Part shown: one piece after another, positions 51,912 to 61,575 of the stretch | How the letters are laid out: each line of letters starts with the position of its first letter | Numbering within the stretch: position 1 is the first letter of the stretch | Origin: Rhizobium alarense | Lineage (GTDB): Bacteria > Pseudomonadota > Alphaproteobacteria > Rhizobiales > Rhizobiaceae | Direction of reading: 5' to 3' | DNA: 64,000 nt | Assembly (NCBI RefSeq): GCF_021555155.1 | Contig: NZ_JAKGBU010000008.1 | Location: forward strand, 20,488-84,487 | The notes under the pieces: generated by a model | What the model saw: the letters and a program-made list of their open reading frames with translations, nothing else | Told to the model about the DNA's origin: nothing | The model's database searches: none | Translations under genes and position numbers: made by a program

Positions 51912-54194
51912 ATGGCGGCAACCGACAAAGCCGATCGCACGACGGCGACAGTAACGGATCAGGAAGCCCTGGACTTCCATGCCTCCGGCCGCCCCGGCAA
52001 ACTGGAAATCTCCCCGACGAAACCGATGGCGACGCAGCGCGACCTGTCGCTCGCCTACTCGCCGGGCGTTGCCGTCCCGGTGAAGGCGATCGCAGCCGAC
52101 CCCGCGACCGCCTACGACTACACGACCCGCGGCAACATGGTTGCCGTCATTTCCAACGGCACGGCGATCCTCGGCCTCGGCAATCTCGGCGCGCTCGCCT
52201 CGAAGCCGGTGATGGAGGGCAAGTCCGTCCTCTTCAAGCGATTCGCGGATGTCGATTCGATCGACCTCGAGGTCGACACCGAGAATGTCGACGAATTCGT
52301 CAACTGCGTGCGCTATCTGGGCCCCTCCTTCGGCGGCATCAATCTCGAGGACATCAAGGCGCCGGACTGTTTCATCATCGAGAGCCGCCTGCGCGAACTG
52401 ATGGACATCCCGGTCTTCCATGACGACCAGCACGGCACGGCCATCATCGCCGCCGCCGGCCTGATCAACGCGCTGGCACTGACCGGGCGGGACTTCAAGT
52501 CAACGAAACTCGTCTGCAACGGTGCGGGCGCTGCGGCGATCGCCTGTGTCGAACTCATCAAGTCGATGGGCTTCAATCCGGCGAACGTCGTGCTCTGCGA
52601 CACCAAGGGCGTGATCTACGAAGGCCGCACCGAGGGCATGAACCAGTGGAAGTCGGGCCATGTCGTCAAGACGGACCGGCGGACACTGGCGGAGGCGCTC
52701 GACGGCGCGGACGTGTTCTTCGGGCTCTCCGCAAAGGGGGCGCTCTCGTCCGACATGGTGCGCTCGATGGCGCCGCGGCCGATCATCTTCGCCATGGCCA
52801 ATCCCGATCCGGAGATCACGCCGGAAGAAGTCGCCCGCATCCGCGACGACGCGATCGTCGCGACGGGCCGTTCCGATTATCCGAACCAGGTCAACAATGT
52901 CCTGGGCTTTCCCTATATCTTCCGCGGCGCACTCGACGTCCGTGCCACGACGATCAACGACTCCATGAAGATCGCCGCGGCGGAAGCCCTTGCAAGCCTT
53001 GCAAAGGAAGACGTGCCGGATGACGTGGCGGCCGCCTACCAGGGCAATCGGCCGCGCTTCGGCCCGCAATATATCATCCCCGTGCCGTTCGATCCGCGGC
53101 TCATCTCGGCGATCCCGGTCGCCGTCGCGAAGGCGGCGATGGAGAGCGGCGTGGCGCGCCGCGCCTTGCCGGATCTCGACGCCTATGCCCGCGAACTGAA
53201 GGCCCGGCGCGACCCGATCGCCTCGACGCTGCAGCAGATCTACGCCCGCGTGCGCCGCCAGCCGAAACGCGTCGTCTTCGCCGAGGGCGAGGAAGAGCAG
53301 ATGATGCGCGCCGCGATCTCCTACGTGAACCAGCAACTCGGCACGGCGATCCTCGTCGGCCGGGAAGAGCGCATGCGGGAAACGGCGGAGAAGGCCGGCA
53401 TAGACCTGGACAGACCGGGCGTGGAGCTGCTCAACGCCCGCATTTCGAAGCGCAACGACGCCTATACCGACTATCTCTACGCACGCCTGCAGCGGAAGGG
53501 CTACCTGTTCCGCGATGCGCAGCGGCTGATCCACAATGACCGCAACCACTTCGCCGCCTGCATGGTGGCTCTCGGCGACGCGGATGCGATGGTCACGGGC
53601 CTGACCCGCAACTATTCGACTGCGCTCGAGGATGTCCGGCGCTGCATCGACGCGAAACCCGGCCACCGGGTCATCGGCGCGTCGCTTGCGCTCTGCCGGG
53701 GGCGCACGGTGCTTGTCGCCGATACGGCCGTGCACGACATGCCCTCGTCCGAGGAGCTTGCGGACATCGCCGAGGAGGCAGCGGGGCTCGCCCGCCGGCT
53801 CGGCTACGTGCCGCGCGTCGCCATGCTCGCCTATTCGACCTTCGGGCATCCGTCCGGCGAGCGCTCCGAGCGGGTGCGCGAAGCCGTCAAGATCCTCGAC
53901 AAGCGGCGCGTCGACTTCGAATACGACGGCGAGATGGCGGCGGACGTAGCGCTCAATCCGAAGATCATGGAGCAGTATCCCTTCTGCCGCCTGTCGGGTC
54001 CGGGCAACGTGCTCGTCATGCCGGCCTTCCACTCGGCTTCCATCGCCACGAAGATGCTGCAGGAACTCGGCGGTTCGACCGTCATCGGCCCTCTGCTCGT
54101 CGGCCTCGACAAGTCGGTGCAGATCGTCTCAATGGGTGCGAAGGATTCCGACATCGTGAACCTCGCCGCACTCGCCGCCCACAACGCCGGCTGA
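51912..54194 (+). CDS. maeB: NADP-dependent malic enzyme with phosphotransacetylase-like C-terminal domain
   Basis: Oxidatively decarboxylates malate to pyruvate and CO2, supplying NADPH; called Tme in Sinorhizobium. The 760-aa protein is chimeric. Malic-enzyme N-terminal and NAD-binding domains cover residues about 1-430 ([31 protein letters not shown], then [16 protein letters not shown]). A phosphotransacetylase-like domain covers about 445-760 ([16 protein letters not shown], then [18 protein letters not shown]); in known Tme it is regulatory, not catalytic. Ribosome site GGGAGGGCAC. A hairpin lies 20 bases after the stop. Confidence 0.95.
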   Translation: MAATDKADRTTATVTDQEALDFHASGRPGKLEISPTKPMATQRDLSLAYSPGVAVPVKAIAADPATAYDYTTRGNMVAVISNGTAILGLGNLGALASKPVMEGKSVLFKRFADVDSIDLEVDTENVDEFVNCVRYLGPSFGGINLEDIKAPDCFIIESRLRELMDIPVFHDDQHGTAIIAAAGLINALALTGRDFKSTKLVCNGAGAAAIACVELIKSMGFNPANVVLCDTKGVIYEGRTEGMNQWKSGHVVKTDRRTLAEALDGADVFFGLSAKGALSSDMVRSMAPRPIIFAMANPDPEITPEEVARIRDDAIVATGRSDYPNQVNNVLGFPYIFRGALDVRATTINDSMKIAAAEALASLAKEDVPDDVAAAYQGNRPRFGPQYIIPVPFDPRLISAIPVAVAKAAMESGVARRALPDLDAYARELKARRDPIASTLQQIYARVRRQPKRVVFAEGEEEQMMRAAISYVNQQLGTAILVGREERMRETAEKAGIDLDRPGVELLNARISKRNDAYTDYLYARLQRKGYLFRDAQRLIHNDRNHFAACMVALGDADAMVTGLTRNYSTALEDVRRCIDAKPGHRVIGASLALCRGRTVLVADTAVHDMPSSEELADIAEEAAGLARRLGYVPRVAMLAYSTFGHPSGERSERVREAVKILDKRRVDFEYDGEMAADVALNPKIMEQYPFCRLSGPGNVLVMPAFHSASIATKMLQELGGSTVIGPLLVGLDKSVQIVSMGAKDSDIVNLAALAAHNAG

Positions 54195-54213
54195 GACGAG
54201 AGCGCGAACGAAA

Positions 54214-54239
54214 GAGGCTCGTGCCGGAGCACGAGCCTC
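54214..54239. terminator. Hairpin between convergent maeB and olsB
   Basis: An 11-bp perfect stem GAGGCTCGTGC / complement (54214-54224, 54229-54239) with a CGGA loop lies 20 bases after the maeB stop and 80 bases before the olsB stop. No T-run follows on either side, so it may be a rho-assisted or bidirectional end. Confidence 0.5.
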
Positions 54240-54319
54240 GCTATATCTTGACTATACCGATCTTCATTCAATCCGCTCAGATCCGGCCGGCGCGACGTTG
54301 GCGCCTCCGGCAAATCCGC

Positions 54320-55201
54320 TCAGCTCGCGAAACGGCCGGCGTCGGCGCCGTAATAGCTGAGATACCGGCCGGAGATATTGCTGATGGGGAGCACGATCAG
54401 GACATCGGTCGTCCGGAAGGCATGGTCCACGACGGCACCGTCGCCGACCATGGCGCCGAGCCGCAGGTATCCCTTGATCAGCGGCGGCATGGCGGCAAGC
54501 GCCTTACGAGCATTCACTGCCTCGCTCGGCACGAGATCCATCGTCCTGTAGAGCTCCGGACGCGCCGCAACGGACCATTCGCCGCCCGCAAGCGCGTTCT
54601 GATGCAGGAAGGACAAGGCCAGCGCGTGTTCTTCCGGCACGACGCCCCCAAAGGAACCGCAGCCGAACATGGCGTCCACGCCGTGCTTCAGCGCATAGGC
54701 CCAGTTGCCCTGCCACAGAAGCTCGACGGTGCGCTTGGTGCGATATTCCGGCAGCACGCAGGACCGGCCGAGTTCCATGAAACGCTTTTCCGGATGACGC
54801 TGAAGAAGCGCTTCCACGTCGAACTCGCTCTGCGAATAGAAGCCCCCGGACTGGCGGGCGATGTCCTGGCGCAGCAGCCGGTAGGTCCCGACAATCTGTT
54901 CCTCGGTGTCGCCCTCGATGCTGGTGTCGAGCACCAGAAGATGGTCGCAGACCATGTCCCAGGCATCGGTGTCGCGCTTGCGGCGCATGGCATCCGGGGC
55001 GATCTGCGCCTTCATCTCCTCGACGAAGACGCGGTACCGCACGGCCTGTGCCGCATCGATTTCGGCATTGGTCCGTGCAAGACGCGTTTCCAGCGGTCCG
55101 ATGCGCCCGAGCACGTCACCCGCCGTCCGCGCCGGCTTCACCGCGGGAGCGGCGGGCGTGACATCCGCAAGCGGAACGGGGTTGATGAGATCGACGGCCA
55201 T
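54320..55201 (-). CDS. olsB: L-ornithine N-alpha-acyltransferase
   Basis: Forms lyso-ornithine lipid by transferring a 3-hydroxy-acyl chain from ACP to the alpha-amino group of ornithine. The 293-aa protein is GNAT-like: conserved blocks are RYRVFVEEMKAQIAPDAMRR, CDHLLVLDTSIEGDTEEQIV, FMELGRSCVLPEYRTKRTVE and LLWQGNWAYALKHGVDAMFG. The ATG at 55201 is preceded by AGGAAG at six bases. A Pho-box-like repeat and a -10-like hexamer lie just upstream, matching the known rise of ornithine lipids under phosphate limitation. Confidence 0.92.
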   Translation of the reverse strand: MAVDLINPVPLADVTPAAPAVKPARTAGDVLGRIGPLETRLARTNAEIDAAQAVRYRVFVEEMKAQIAPDAMRRKRDTDAWDMVCDHLLVLDTSIEGDTEEQIVGTYRLLRQDIARQSGGFYSQSEFDVEALLQRHPEKRFMELGRSCVLPEYRTKRTVELLWQGNWAYALKHGVDAMFGCGSFGGVVPEEHALALSFLHQNALAGGEWSVAARPELYRTMDLVPSEAVNARKALAAMPPLIKGYLRLGAMVGDGAVVDHAFRTTDVLIVLPISNISGRYLSYYGADAGRFAS

Positions 55202-55232
55202 GTCGCACTTCCTGACACACTGATGTGACTGC

Positions 55233-55266
55233 CTTAAAGCATGAGTCTGCGACAGGAAAGTGACAT
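55233..55266 (-). promoter_or_regulatory. Putative Pho box and -10 of olsB
   Basis: On the minus strand ATGTCAC-TTTC-CTGTCGC (complement of 55249-55266) matches the CTGTCAT-N4-CTGTCAT PhoB site at 10 of 14 positions, with both TGTC cores at 11-base spacing. Ten bases on comes TTTAAG (complement of 55233-55238), a -10-like hexamer. The geometry is that of a PhoB-activated promoter; the leader would be about 25 bases. Confidence 0.5.
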
Positions 55267-55333
55267 CGCCGGGGCGTTCCTCAAACGGCGGCACAGGACG
55301 TCCCGGTTCCGCCGGGCACCGGAGAACCGCGGA

Positions 55334-57616
55334 TCAGGCGTTCAGAAGACGCTCGATCTCACCCAGGAATTCGGACGGCTCGGGCGGCTTGGCCAGCACG
55401 ATATCCGCGCCGGCGGCAAGGAGCTGGTGCCTGAGCGCATCGCGCCGATCGGCGGTCAGCACGACGATCGGCAGGGCAGGTTCGAGCGCGCGCAGATGCC
55501 CGACGGTCTCAATGCACTCGCCGCCCGGCATGTTGACGTCGGTGACGATGAGGTCCGGGCCCGCAGAGCCTTGTGCACAGGCTGCAAGCAACGCTGGAAA
55601 GTCGCCGACCACCCGCACGGCGTGGCCCGCCTTGCTCAGCATCGCGCGCACGAGCATGGCGTTGACGGGATCGTCTTCCGCCAGCACGATCGTGCGTTGC
55701 CGCTCGGGTTTTCCGGGCGTTTCAGGGTTGCCTGAAAATTCCGTGCCGGTTGGCTGGTTGTCGTTGATCGCGTCGCGCGTCTCGATGCCTTTCATGCGTC
55801 CGCGCAGGACCTCGACCAGCGAGCGCTCGCGGAGCGGACGGATCAGCCAGGAATCGAAGCCTTCGCCGTTGCCGATCGCGCGGCCGGTGCGCTCCTCCGG
55901 ATTGACGAGATATATGCGCCGGGCGGAGCGGTCACGAAAGGCCGGAAGACCCGCGAGTTCCCGACGGAACGGTCCCGCCACGCGGTTGTCGACGATGATG
56001 TCGGTCCATTCCGTCGTGCCTGCAGTCCGCGCCAGCTCCAGGGCATCTTCCACGTCCGACACGAGTCGGCATCGACCGCCGAGTCCGACGACGGTGCGGA
56101 CCAGGGCAGCCGAACACGGCCCCTGTGGCGCGAACAGGAAAACGTTCGCCATGCGCAGGATGCCGCGACGCGACGTGACGGCCTCCGCCATGCCCGCAGG
56201 CATGCCGACGGGCATGCGGATCGTGAAGGTGCTGCCCTGCCCCTGAACGCTTCTGACCGTCAGCGAGCCACCGGCCATGCGCAGAATATTGGCGGAGATT
56301 GCGAGACCGAGGCCCGTCCCGCCGGACTTCTGCGATGCACTGCCGGCCTGCTCGAATTCCGCGAAGATTCTCGCCTGCGCCTCCGGCGACATGCCTGGTC
56401 CGGTATCGGCCACCGCGATCGCGACATGGCCGTCCTCCAGCCGCGTCTCAAGCGAGACGCCGCCGGACGGGGTGAATTTCACCGCATTGCCGACGACATT
56501 GTAGAGAATCTGGCGCAGCCGGGCGCCATCCAGATCGAGCAGCAGCGGCACGTCGGACGAGACGAAGGAACCGATCTCGATCCCCTTCTCATGCGCCCGA
56601 GCCGACAGCATTTCGACAACGCTTTCAAGAATCGGCCGGACGGGCTGCTCGGTCGGACGGAGCTGGAACCGGCCCGCCTCGATCGTCGAGAAGTCGAGAA
56701 GGTCGTCAACCAGTTGGACGAGCGCGTGGCCGGACTGGCGGATTCCCGCAAGATAGTTCTTCTGCTCGGCGGACAGCCGCGTCTGTCCGATCAGATGCGA
56801 CATGCCGAGGATTCCGGAAAGCGGCGTTCGGATCTCGTGGCTCACAGTCGCAAGCAGCCGCGACTTCGCCTCGCTCGCGCGCTCCGCCTTCAGCCGTGCC
56901 TGCTCCCGCTCTCCCTCTGCACGGCGTTCCTCGGTCACATCGCGCGCGATGCTATGGACGACAAGCGCGCCGGTTTCGGGGTCGCGAACGGTGATGTCAT
57001 GCCAGCAGAAGACCCGAGGGCCTTCCGCCATCTCGATCTCGATATCGTAGCGGTGCGGGCTCGATTGCGACCGGAAGGCGAGACCCAGCGCTTCGCAGGT
57101 GCTACCGACCACCTCCATCCCGCCGAACAGCGTCTGCATGGTCCGGTTGGCACGAAGGATGCGGCCGTCGAGGGTGCGCACGACCACGATATCGCCAAGC
57201 ATGTCGTGCACAGCCGAAACGATGAGCGACGTCTCGTCCCGCTCCCAGCTTCTGTCGGCGCGCTCCTCGCCCTCGTGCACGGCTTGCCGCCGCGAGGACC
57301 GCCGGTCGTTCAGGAGATAGACGCCGCCCGCCAGGCCGGCGAATGCGAGCGCCATCGCGGAAAGATAGAACCCGGCCGTCATTCCGGTCGCCAGCACAAA
57401 GGCGGCGAAGATCAGGCCGGTGCCGGCAATGACGCGCCGGACAGTCGCCGCGCCCTCCGGTTCCCCTTCGCTGTCCACGTCGTCAGGGTGGGGACCGAGG
57501 GGATGGGGGGCGTCGGACAAGCCGCCGTCTCGCCCGGCGGCAGGCTCGTCGCCCGGCCGCGCCGGAGACCGGAACTCGGCTTCCAGCCGCTTCTGAAGCT
57601 TTGCGGGTTCACTCAT
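55334..57616 (-). CDS. Hybrid sensor histidine kinase with PAS, one degenerate and one intact receiver domain
   Basis: 760-aa hybrid kinase. Two N-terminal helices lie at about residues 62-78 and 82-103, followed by a PAS domain (about 128-230, VVVRTLDGRILRANRTMQTL). A HisKA domain carries phosphorylatable His260 in LLATVSHEIRTPLSGILGMS, and a HATPase follows with NAVKFTPSGG, VADTGPGM and GGTGLGLAIS. The next 120 residues look like a receiver but lack the acidic pair (VFLFAPQGPCSAALV); the last part is a true receiver with EDDPVNAMLV and the phospho-acceptor in VTDVNMPGG. No partner response regulator is adjacent. The ATG at 57616 was chosen where similarity begins. Confidence 0.9.
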   Translation of the reverse strand: MSEPAKLQKRLEAEFRSPARPGDEPAAGRDGGLSDAPHPLGPHPDDVDSEGEPEGAATVRRVIAGTGLIFAAFVLATGMTAGFYLSAMALAFAGLAGGVYLLNDRRSSRRQAVHEGEERADRSWERDETSLIVSAVHDMLGDIVVVRTLDGRILRANRTMQTLFGGMEVVGSTCEALGLAFRSQSSPHRYDIEIEMAEGPRVFCWHDITVRDPETGALVVHSIARDVTEERRAEGEREQARLKAERASEAKSRLLATVSHEIRTPLSGILGMSHLIGQTRLSAEQKNYLAGIRQSGHALVQLVDDLLDFSTIEAGRFQLRPTEQPVRPILESVVEMLSARAHEKGIEIGSFVSSDVPLLLDLDGARLRQILYNVVGNAVKFTPSGGVSLETRLEDGHVAIAVADTGPGMSPEAQARIFAEFEQAGSASQKSGGTGLGLAISANILRMAGGSLTVRSVQGQGSTFTIRMPVGMPAGMAEAVTSRRGILRMANVFLFAPQGPCSAALVRTVVGLGGRCRLVSDVEDALELARTAGTTEWTDIIVDNRVAGPFRRELAGLPAFRDRSARRIYLVNPEERTGRAIGNGEGFDSWLIRPLRERSLVEVLRGRMKGIETRDAINDNQPTGTEFSGNPETPGKPERQRTIVLAEDDPVNAMLVRAMLSKAGHAVRVVGDFPALLAACAQGSAGPDLIVTDVNMPGGECIETVGHLRALEPALPIVVLTADRRDALRHQLLAAGADIVLAKPPEPSEFLGEIERLLNA

Positions 57617-57672
57617 GACGCCCCGCATACCATGCCGGGCGTTCAAAAGCGCTTCATCAAACCGATCGCATT

Positions 57673-58164
57673 TTAACGATCGCGCCGCCGCATTAGAACA
57701 AGCTCGTCGAGAATGATGAGCCCGGCGCCGATCGTGATGAAGCTGTCGGCAAGATTGAAGACGGCAAAGGACCACGTGCGCGTGTGGAAGAGCACATAGT
57801 CGATGACGTAACCATACAGCAGGCGGTCGACAAGGTTCCCGATCGCGCCGGCAATGATGAAGGCATAGCCCGCATGGGCGATGCCCCGCGCCTTCGGTGT
57901 CTGTCGCCAGAGCCAGACCACGAAGGCGACGACGACGAGACGCAGGCCGACGATGAACCAGCCCTCCATGCCCGACAGCATCGAGAAGGCCACGCCGTAG
58001 TTGTAGGTGCGATAGAGCGCCAGCATGGGGACGACCGGAACGGCATCCTGGAACGGCAGCAGCGTGTCGACGACGACCTTGAGCGCCTGGTCGAGAAGAA
58101 CGGCGAGAAGGATGAAGACGACGACCGGCGCCGGCCGCGACAACAGCGGTATCCTGTCGCTCAT
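57673..58164 (-). CDS. lspA: Lipoprotein signal peptidase II
   Basis: Inner-membrane aspartyl protease that removes signal peptides of prolipoproteins. The 163-aa protein has four predicted helices and the two catalytic aspartates in [16 protein letters not shown] and [13 protein letters not shown]. Its start overlaps the stop of the upstream RNA methyltransferase by four bases. It supplies the substrate that Lnt (same window) later acylates. Confidence 0.95.
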   Translation of the reverse strand: MSDRIPLLSRPAPVVVFILLAVLLDQALKVVVDTLLPFQDAVPVVPMLALYRTYNYGVAFSMLSGMEGWFIVGLRLVVVAFVVWLWRQTPKARGIAHAGYAFIIAGAIGNLVDRLLYGYVIDYVLFHTRTWSFAVFNLADSFITIGAGLIILDELVLMRRRDR

Positions 58165-59018
58165 GCGTCAGCGTCCAGTGTCAGGAGATGACGACGCGCC
58201 TCGAACAGCATGATGCCGGTGGCGATCGCCAGGTTGAGCGAGTCGGCCCGGCCGGCCTGAGGAATGCGGGCAAGCGCATCGGCTTCCCGCGCAAGCTCGT
58301 CCGGCAAGCCTGCCTGCTCGTTGCCCATCAGCAGAACGACGGGCTTCCTGCGGTAGTCGATGGCGCGGTAATCGACAGCGCCTGCCAGATGGGTCGCGAC
58401 CACCATGGCGCCGCTCTCTGCCTTCCAGCGGACAAAATCCGCAACGTTCGTCCTGACGAGGGGGACCGCGAAGACCGAACCCATCGTCGCGCGAACCGTC
58501 TCCAGCGAGAAGGGGTCGGTCGTCTCTCCGACGAGGATGACGCCGGAGGCACCCGCGGCATCGGCGGTGCGGATGATGGTTCCGAGGTTGCCGGGATCGC
58601 GCACCCGGTCCAGCGCCACGTAGGTCTCGCCTGGCTTCGGCCGGATCTCCCGGAGCGGCGAATAACGCTGCTCGAAGACGCCGACGACCATCTGCGGATT
58701 GTCGCGACGCGTTACGGCGGAGAGCACTTTCTCGCTGACCTCGAGCACGAGGCCGCCGCTTGCCACGGTGCGCGCGGCAACCTGTTCCACCTGCGGCTTG
58801 CCCTTTGCGGCCTTGGCATAGACGAGGATGCGGATCGTCCAGCCGAGCTCGATCGCGTCGATGACGAGCTTCAGGCCCTCGGCGATGAAGGAGCGGCTTT
58901 CGTCCCGCGCCTTCTTCTGCGCCAGCGCCTTGATGTCCTTGACGATCGGATTGGCGAGGCTCGTAACCTCCTTCACCTGCCCGACACGGCGCAACTGTCC
59001 CGCATTGAACTCAGTCAT
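58161..59018 (-). CDS. SpoU/TrmH-family RNA 2'-O-methyltransferase
   Basis: 285-aa SPOUT enzyme that probably methylates ribose in rRNA or tRNA. An N-terminal substrate-binding domain (L30e-like, [20 protein letters not shown]) leads into the SPOUT domain with motif 1 [20 protein letters not shown], motif 2 [13 protein letters not shown] and motif 3 [16 protein letters not shown], which form the SAM knot. The ATG at 59018 overlaps the previous gene by four bases. Whether it is RlmB, TrmH or another member cannot be decided. Confidence 0.9.
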   Translation of the reverse strand: MTEFNAGQLRRVGQVKEVTSLANPIVKDIKALAQKKARDESRSFIAEGLKLVIDAIELGWTIRILVYAKAAKGKPQVEQVAARTVASGGLVLEVSEKVLSAVTRRDNPQMVVGVFEQRYSPLREIRPKPGETYVALDRVRDPGNLGTIIRTADAAGASGVILVGETTDPFSLETVRATMGSVFAVPLVRTNVADFVRWKAESGAMVVATHLAGAVDYRAIDYRRKPVVLLMGNEQAGLPDELAREADALARIPQAGRADSLNLAIATGIMLFEARRHLLTLDADA

Positions 59019-60130
59019 TCGCGTATCCAACGGCTGAAGAGGGATGTGGAGAGCGCGCGGCCCGCCGCGCGGCCCTCGAGGCCGCGTTCGCGGATGACCA
59101 GTTCGCCCGATTCGACAATGCCGCCGCAGCCGCGCATGGTCTCGCGCATCAGTTCATGAATGGAATAGAAGCTGGCGCGGATGGAATAGGCCGTCAGAAC
59201 AAATCCGACCGCCTGCGGCGCGAGGATCGCGCGGCACACGTCAAGCATCAGCGGCAGGTGCTCGAAGAGCTGCCAGACCTCGCCGTTCGGGCCACGGCCG
59301 AATTTCGGCGGGTCGGCGAGCACGATGTCATAGCCGTTGCCGCGCCGTTCTTCGCGCAGGATGAACTTCATCGCATCCTCGCAGATCCAGCGGATCGGCA
59401 GATTTTCGCCGCGGCAGAGCGCCTGGTTCTCGCGCGCCCAGCCGATCGCCTTCTTCGAGGCATCGACATGCGTCACATCCGCACCCGCTCGCGCGGCGAC
59501 GAGCGACGCCACGCCCGTATAGCCGAAAAGGTTCAGCACCTTCAGCGGCCGATCGGCCTTGCGGATGCGCTCCTGCACCCAGCGCCAGTGCGCGAGTTGC
59601 TCGGGAAAGACGCCGACGTGGCGGAAGGCGGTGAACCGCCCGTGGAAATCCGTGTCGAGCAGCTTCATCGGCCAGGTCTCGCCGAGCGCCATTCCCGGAA
59701 AACGCCAGCGGCCCATGCCGTCCTCGTCCGTATCGCCGGTGAAGACCGCGTCGGCTCCGTCCCAGACGGCATCCGGCAGGGCCCGCGGCCAGAGGGCCTG
59801 GGCTTCCGGGCGCACAATGCGGTAGGGTCCATACTGCTCGAGCTTCTCGCCGTTGCCGCTGTCGATCAGACGATAGGCATCCCCCCCGTCCGTTTCCAGG
59901 ATGAGAGGCACATTTTCCCGCGGCTTGTCGCCGGCGTGGCGTTGCAACGGCCGGGCGGCTTCGGCAGGCGATACCGCCTCCTGCCTGGCTTTCCTGACGT
60001 GGAGCAGCGGCGGCTTGCCGGCCGGTGCGCCGGCGGCCCGCCGCGGTTCGCCGCGCTTGGAGCCCGCGTCAGTCGTCCCACCTGGACGCGAAGAGCCGTT
60101 CTTCTGCCGCCGTGTTTTGTCTTTTACCAT
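59015..60130 (-). CDS. Class I SAM-dependent rRNA methyltransferase (RlmI/RlmK-like)
   Basis: 371-aa protein with a basic N-terminal region (about 60 residues rich in K/R/G, low complexity) and a Rossmann methyltransferase domain. The SAM motif is VLNLFGYTGVASLVAARAGA and the catalytic motif DIVLADPPKFGRG, the D-P-P-K-F form of the RlmI/RlmK group that makes 5-methylcytosine or related modifications in 23S rRNA. It is first in the run with the SpoU enzyme and lspA and is divergent from the coxG genes. Confidence 0.85.
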   Translation of the reverse strand: MVKDKTRRQKNGSSRPGGTTDAGSKRGEPRRAAGAPAGKPPLLHVRKARQEAVSPAEAARPLQRHAGDKPRENVPLILETDGGDAYRLIDSGNGEKLEQYGPYRIVRPEAQALWPRALPDAVWDGADAVFTGDTDEDGMGRWRFPGMALGETWPMKLLDTDFHGRFTAFRHVGVFPEQLAHWRWVQERIRKADRPLKVLNLFGYTGVASLVAARAGADVTHVDASKKAIGWARENQALCRGENLPIRWICEDAMKFILREERRGNGYDIVLADPPKFGRGPNGEVWQLFEHLPLMLDVCRAILAPQAVGFVLTAYSIRASFYSIHELMRETMRGCGGIVESGELVIRERGLEGRAAGRALSTSLFSRWIRE

Positions 60131-60268
60131 CCGTGCCCATCTTCACTCTGCGGCTCCCGATCGTCGACCGGGCCGAAGGCGAGACCAAATAGCATTCCGG
60201 TCCCACTTGGCAAAGCTGTTTCCGATCTGCGATAACGCGGACGACCGGCAGACGCGGGAGGGACAGTC

Positions 60269-60727
60269 ATGGACATGGTTGGCGAAGAGCGGATCAAGGC
60301 GCCGCGCGACATCGTCTGGGCGGCGCTGAACGACCCGGACGTCCTGAGGGACTGCATCCCCGGCTGCCAATCCCTGACGATGAAATCGCCGACGGAGCTG
60401 GAGGCGGTCGTCAAGATCAAAATTGGCCCGGTTTCAGCGACCTTCACCGGCGAGGTGACGCTGTCGAATCTCAACCCGCCCGAAAGCTATACGATTGCCG
60501 GCGAAGGCAAGGGCGGCATCGCAGGTTTCGCGAAGGGCGGGGCGGACGTGAAGCTGACGCCCGACGGCGACGAGACCATTCTCTCCTATGACGTGAAGGC
60601 GCAGATCGGCGGAAAACTCGCGCAGCTCGGATCACGCCTCATCGATTCCACATCCAAGAAACTTGCCGCGCAGTTCTTCGCCGACCTCGGCGCCCGCATC
60701 GGCGGAGAGCCCGCGCGGACATCCTGA
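60269..60727 (+). CDS. CoxG-family (carbon monoxide dehydrogenase subunit G) protein, copy 1
   Basis: 152-aa START-like SRPBCC-fold protein of the CoxG family. It starts MDMVGEERIKAPRDIVWAAL and contains the hallmark CIPGC motif (DPDVLRDCIPGCQSL), the FTGEVTLSNLNPPESYTIAG stretch and IGGKLAQLGSRLIDSTSKKL at the end. CoxG anchors or matures molybdenum hydroxylases of the CO dehydrogenase type, but no such structural genes are in the window. It may also act as a free lipid- or ligand-binding protein. A similar copy follows 14 bases later. Confidence 0.85.
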   Translation: MDMVGEERIKAPRDIVWAALNDPDVLRDCIPGCQSLTMKSPTELEAVVKIKIGPVSATFTGEVTLSNLNPPESYTIAGEGKGGIAGFAKGGADVKLTPDGDETILSYDVKAQIGGKLAQLGSRLIDSTSKKLAAQFFADLGARIGGEPARTS

Positions 60728-60741
60728 TCGGAAGACAGACC

Positions 60742-61200
60742 ATGCATCTGACCGGAATCCAAACGATCGCCGCTCCGCGCCAGGCCGTGTGGAATGCGCT
60801 CCACGACGTGGAGGTGCTCCGCACGTGCATCCCGGGATGCGTCTCCGCGCGGTTCAAGACCGAGACGCGACTCGTGACACGCATCAAGATCAATCTCGGC
60901 GTCATCGCGCCGGTGCTGAAGGGCGGCGTACACTTCAACGACGTCGAGCCCCCGACGAAGCTCGCGATCAGCGGCGCCGGCAAGGGCGGCCTTGCCGGCG
61001 ACAGCATCTGGCGGGCCACCGTAACGCTCGACGACGCCGATGGCGGAACGCGGCTGTCCTACGATCTCAATGCGGATCTCGGCGGCAAGCTTGCACAGCT
61101 CGGCGCCTTCGTGCTCGAACCGGTGATACGGCGAACGGTGTCGCGGTTCCTGGGCAGTCTGTCAGAGGCGATGGCGCAGAACCGGAAGGCCGTCGGCTGA
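60742..61200 (+). CDS. CoxG-family protein, copy 2
   Basis: 152-aa paralog of the preceding gene with the same length and the same motifs: PRQAVWNALHDVEVLRTCIP, then GC, then GGVHFNDVEPPTKLAISGAG and LGGKLAQLGAFVLEPVIRRT. The two differ in most other positions, so the duplication is old. Both are probably one transcript. Without a partner hydroxylase in the window the role is open. Confidence 0.85.
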   Translation: MHLTGIQTIAAPRQAVWNALHDVEVLRTCIPGCVSARFKTETRLVTRIKINLGVIAPVLKGGVHFNDVEPPTKLAISGAGKGGLAGDSIWRATVTLDDADGGTRLSYDLNADLGGKLAQLGAFVLEPVIRRTVSRFLGSLSEAMAQNRKAVG

Positions 61201-61204
61201 GCTT

Positions 61205-61549
61205 TCAGCGCCCGTCGGACAGCAGGCCGCCGTTGCCGGCAAGCGTTTCGGCGCGCGCCTTCTGCTTTTCCGCCTCGCTGTGCCACTTGACGGCTTCGGA
61301 CGCCTCGTTGCGCGCCCGCTTGCGGTGCTTGCCCTGGCTGAGCCAGGTTGCCGCGGAACCGAGCAGCAATCCGAGAATGACGGCCGAAAACAGATAGACG
61401 AAGAAAGGCGCCGTCACGGAAAGCACGCCGTCTTCGGGACGGAAGGGGTTAAGGGCCAGCGTGACCGGCTGGCGGTTGGCGACCGACAGGACGATCAGCA
61501 CGATACCGACCGGCGCCAGAATCGCAACATTGACGATTCTCTTCAGCAT
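61205..61549 (-). CDS. LapA-domain (DUF1049) membrane protein
   Basis: 114-aa inner-membrane protein with two predicted helices (residues about 7-23 and 45-69) and a basic, helical cytoplasmic tail (GKHRKRARNEASEAVKWHSE). This matches the lipopolysaccharide-assembly protein A (YciS) family, whose E. coli member helps regulate LPS synthesis. The start MLKRIVNVAILAPVGIVLIV follows the ihfB stop by 26 bases. It is the third gene of the sppA-ihfB-lapA unit. Confidence 0.85.
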   Translation of the reverse strand: MLKRIVNVAILAPVGIVLIVLSVANRQPVTLALNPFRPEDGVLSVTAPFFVYLFSAVILGLLLGSAATWLSQGKHRKRARNEASEAVKWHSEAEKQKARAETLAGNGGLLSDGR

Positions 61550-61575
61550 TCACGTCTCCCGCAGGGGTCCAGGTT

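Noticed and set aside
51805-51921. Extended N terminus of mutS
   Set aside because: The 39 extra codons overlap the divergent maeB promoter and start and lack family similarity.
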